DNA from: Amorphochlora amoebiformis
Taxonomy: Eukaryota; Cercozoa; Chlorarachniophyceae
Length of the DNA: 64,000 nucleotides
Direction: 5' to 3'
Assembly (NCBI GenBank): GCA_054601695.1
Contig: BAAHQB010000036.1
Coordinates: 930,001-994,000, forward strand
The notes under the pieces were generated by a model. It was not told the origin of the DNA, searched no databases, and saw only the letters and a program-made list of their open reading frames with translations. Shown here in pieces: positions 45,120 to 64,000 of this stretch; within the stretch, counting starts at the first letter, position 1, and each line of letters opens with the position of its first letter. Made by a program: the position numbers and the translations under genes.

Positions 45120-47645
45120 ATATTTATATATATAATACATGTAAATAAATCTAAACATCTACATATGCACATACATATAAAGTAGAATTGGAAGAGTGTG
45201 TTTGTAAATAATGACCTTATTGATATCCTGGAGGGCTTTGATACGATAGCAAGAGATGAAACAAAACATCGATACACCGTTAGCAACAGATAGATCCCAA
45301 TAGCCCAAGTCGAAACAAGACATTTGAAAATCAGAATCGATTTGAGAAAAAAGAAACACAAGACGACACGACCAGGTGACCATCGGAGCAATAAAGCGCA
45401 CATAGATTCGACCACACTGCGAACAATAAAACACACAAACCAAACAGCCAACAGGAAAGATACAGAGAAGACGATGGAGTGAATGAGACGGAGGAAGAAA
45501 GATTGAGAAAATGATAGAGTGGGTGCGAGAAAGCGCAAGATTGAGGATGGAATTGAGCGAGGAAGAAAGGGTGATAGATAAGGTTGGTTATTCTATTTTG
45601 ATGAAGGAGGATATTACCAACAATCCCGTATTCCACAAAGCTTCCAAGATCGGCACATGACCCTACATAGGCTACATCCATCGAATATGGAATTCGTACA
45701 CAAACTACACGAATACATCTCGACGATTTTATGCATTCGAGCCTCGATTCCGTATCTCTCCTGCCTATCTTTGACTCTGTCTCCCTCTCTCTCACCCTCT
45801 CTTTGTCTGTCTCCCCCTCTCTCCTTCTCTGTTTCTCTCTCTAAATCTCCCTCTCTCTCTGAGACTCTCTCTCTCTCTGTGTATATCTGCCTGATCGCAT
45901 ACGGTAGCCCGCGGAAATTGCCCGCAATAATACTTGTTTTATTATTTATTCGCCTCATATGAAACGCCAGCGCGGAAAGTCATCTTCCAGAGTTCGAGAG
46001 GTCGACATTGAATAAAGTTAAGGCAATTTTAAGCTTTTCATGGCGGTTTCGCCGTTTCGGTAGTGCAGTGGAGCACGGACATCTATTTACCAATATCCTT
46101 CATATTAAAAAAAATTCACATTTAGAGGTTTTCCAAATTCCCAACCTGCATTCCTGACCCATGTTGCAACGAGATGAGACTTCAACAGGGTGTTTATTTT
46201 CACGCATATAACCCCGAATTGTCACCCTCAGTTGTGGCCTTTTCTCGTGCGATGGTTAGGGCAGCCCCTGATTGGGGCTTCGATCCGCTATCGTTCGGTC
46301 ATAACCCTTGGTCATTTTCTGAGGGGGCAGCCTGCCCAAAATGGGGGGTTTTTTTTCTCTCCTGGGCAGGCTAAATGGGTTTTTTTTTTTTCATTTCTGT
46401 GTGTGCGGTTTTTTATTTGTATATAGGGGATATATCTATCCCTGGGTAACGGGGTTTCCTTCTATTTAAATAAAAAACGCACACACAAAAATCCAACAAA
46501 AGGAACCTCCGTTACGATAGACATATCCCCCCATATATATAAACCTGCACACACAAAAATCCAGAAAAGAAAACTCCCTTGGGGGTGCCCCCTCAGCTGA
46601 CGACCCAAGGATATCCCCTAAGGGTTACTTGATTAGGCTAATTAGTTACCCAGGGATACCTGCCTCCGTATCCGGTAATAAGCTAGCCTGGTGACCCTCC
46701 GATGGCTCTGGTAATTGGTTTAGCTGAACCAATCACCCTCCACCGGAGTGGTTACCGACCAGTCCGCTACCGGACTAGAAAACTGGTTATCATCTGAGAG
46801 TGGCGTTTATATTGTGTACGCGTAAAAATTGAAACCCCGTTGAAGCCTCATCTCGTTGCAATATGCGTCAAAACTCAAAAGAGGATGTGAAACCTCCATG
46901 TGATTTTTTTTTTTTTAATATGTAGGATATTGGTAAATAGATATCCGCACAACGCGAAATAAATTTCGTCTTCATATGAGGCGAATAAATAATCAAACAA
47001 GTATTATTGCGGCCAATTTCAGGCGGGTCGGGAGTCGACTCGGGACCGTCGGGCTCGTAATGCGATTGAGAGAAATGCAGATTATACACACACAGAGAGA
47101 GAGAAGGGAGATTTAGAAGAGAAAAAGAGACGGAGAGAGAGAAGAGACAGGAGAGAGAGACAGAGAGAGGGAGACAGAGACAAAGAGAGGGAGAGAGAGA
47201 GGGAGACAAAGACAAGACAGGCAGGAGAGATACAGGGATCGAGGCTCGAATGCATAAATCGTCGAGATGTATTCGTGTAGTTTGTGTACGAATACATATT
47301 CGATGGATGTAGGGTCATGTGCCGATCTTGAAGGCTTGGCCTGGGTTTTATTGTTCGCAGTGTGTGGTCGAATATATGTGCGCTTTATTGCACCGATGGT
47401 CACCTGGTCGTGTCGTCTTGTTTCTTTTTTGTCAAAATCGAATCTAATTGTGAAATGTCTTGTTTCGACTTGGGCTATTGGGATCTATCTGTAGTTGTCG
47501 GTGTATCGATGTTTTGTTGCATCTCTTACTATCGTATCGATATCAATAAGGTCATTATTTACAAACACAATATTCCAATTCTACTTTATGTATGTGCATG
47601 TGTAGATGTTAGATTTATTTTTATTATTATTTATATATTATATAT
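45120..47645. repeat. 2.5 kb imperfect inverted repeat (two head-to-head arms)
   Basis: Non-TA sequence at 45120-46470 matches the reverse complement of 46480-47645. Examples: 45180-45330 pairs with 47470-47600 (AAGTAGAATTGGAAGAGTGT against ACACAATATTCCAATTCTAC); 45690-45770 pairs with 47235-47310 (CATCTCGACGATTTTATGCA); 45940-45965 pairs with 46970-46995; 46085-46115 pairs with 46905-46945; 46160-46205 pairs with 46825-46865. The arms differ by substitutions and indels; about 200 bases at 45440-45640 have no partner. Both outer ends grade into (TA)n. No transposase-like frame was seen. It is either a foldback-type element or an inverted duplication. Confidence 0.85.
46665..46785. repeat. Hairpin centred on ATTGGTTTAGCTGAACCAAT
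   Basis: Nested in the right arm of the large inverted repeat. TATCCGGTA pairs with TACCGGACT, CTGGTGACCCTCCG with CCGGAGTGGTTACCGACCAG, and the apex is ATTGGTTTAGCTGAACCAAT (46713-46732). The left arm has no counterpart, so this may be a separate small insertion of MITE type. Confidence 0.75.
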
Positions 47646-47656
47646 CATGTGTATAC

Positions 47657-47766
<110 letters not shown>

Positions 47767-47824
47767 TTATATCAAAACGTGTGTGTCTTGTGTAATATAC
47801 AAATGATATATATTTTTATTATTT

Positions 47825-47979
<155 letters not shown>

Positions 47980-48056
47980 TGCTGTATGATTTCAACGGCG
48001 ATGATATCCTAGCTCCTAACCGAGTGTCTGATACATTAGCTGAAAGTCGATATTCA

Positions 48057-48213
48057 AGCGTCGTCTGACAAGCTGAGCCCTCTTGTGCGTCTCGAGGCTC
48101 GGCATCTGGGCCTTGGTGAGTTTCTTCGGCGACCTTTTTCATAGGAGACCTGTCGATCTTGCGAGGGTCGCGCGGGACGGCCTGGTGCAGAAGGGCGGTC
48201 AAACGGGTCAACA
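48057..48213 (-). pseudogene. Frameshifted partial copy related to the SPMKK-repeat gene
   Basis: On the minus strand one frame reads QAVPRDPRKIDRSPMKK, matching QAVPLVDRVIDRSPMKK of the gene at 39292-40203. One base later the match continues in another frame as SPKKLTKAQMPSLETHKRAQ and RRRLNIDFQLMYQTLG with a stop, matching SPKKPTKSIKNHFKTEKRAA and RRRLNLDWSDIHCTLG. A single extra base after ATGAAAAAG breaks the frame. Only the C-terminal repeat is present. Overlapping plus-strand frames are antisense shadows. Confidence 0.65.
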
Positions 48214-48507
48214 GTTGTGAGAGCCGACTTTTTGTGAATTATTTTCGGATAGAGATTCACATATCCAACGATTATGAAATATTAGATATCAACATATATT
48301 TGGGTAGATATGACGTATATTGAGATCTGGTTAATAATGATATGTAAACTGGGCTGGTATCTTTTCGGCTGCGACGGCCCCACAAGGTCGTCCTCTGTGC
48401 ACCGCCCGGTTCTGCTTCCGATAATCCCGCAGCAGCGCAGAGGCCCTCCTCCCAGCATGATCTCAACATATACCCGCTTGAGCCCAATCCTAATATTGGT
48501 GGGATTC

Positions 48508-64000
<15,493 letters not shown>

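Overview
The window is nuclear DNA of a microbial eukaryote. Genes are cut into many very short exons (13 to about 220 bases) by introns made mostly of (TA)n, with (GA)n/(CT)n tracts and interstitial CCCTAA/TTAGGG telomere-type repeats. The lineage is not resolved: TTAGGG repeats, a PrpD-type enzyme and a diverged organellar-type DEAD-box helicase would suit a protist, an alga or a fungus. Nearly all long open frames here are poly-Tyr/Ile shadows of (TA)n. The real genes were found by chaining short exons with matching splice sites and codon phase.

Layout: (1) 443-14802, + strand, a MmgE/PrpD-family enzyme in about 22 exons. (2) about 15.4-22.1 kb, - strand, an unidentified membrane protein, convergent with gene 1. 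(3) 22694-26692, - strand, a drug/metabolite-transporter (SLC35F/EamA-type) membrane protein. (4) about 28.0-37.6 kb, - strand, an unidentified protein with a basic, mitochondrial-looking N terminus and an acidic, coiled-coil-like stretch. (5) 39292-40203, - strand, an intronless Lys/Ser/Pro-rich protein with two SPMKKSPK motifs. (6) 40.4-48 kb, simple repeats, a 2.5 kb inverted repeat and a frameshifted fragment related to gene 5. (7) 48508 to beyond 64000, + strand, a DEAD-box RNA helicase running off the window. No operon-like or pathway link between the genes is evident.

The most striking observation is a rule that holds in five genes on both strands: exon edges are copied many times into the neighbouring introns. 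Copies that carry an exon head plus its AG acceptor lie upstream of the true exon; copies that carry an exon tail plus its GT donor lie downstream. Copies are usually separated by (TA)n, sometimes by telomere repeat. The introns therefore hold series of decoy splice sites, up to nine for one exon. Telomere-type repeats themselves supply splice sites at several exons.
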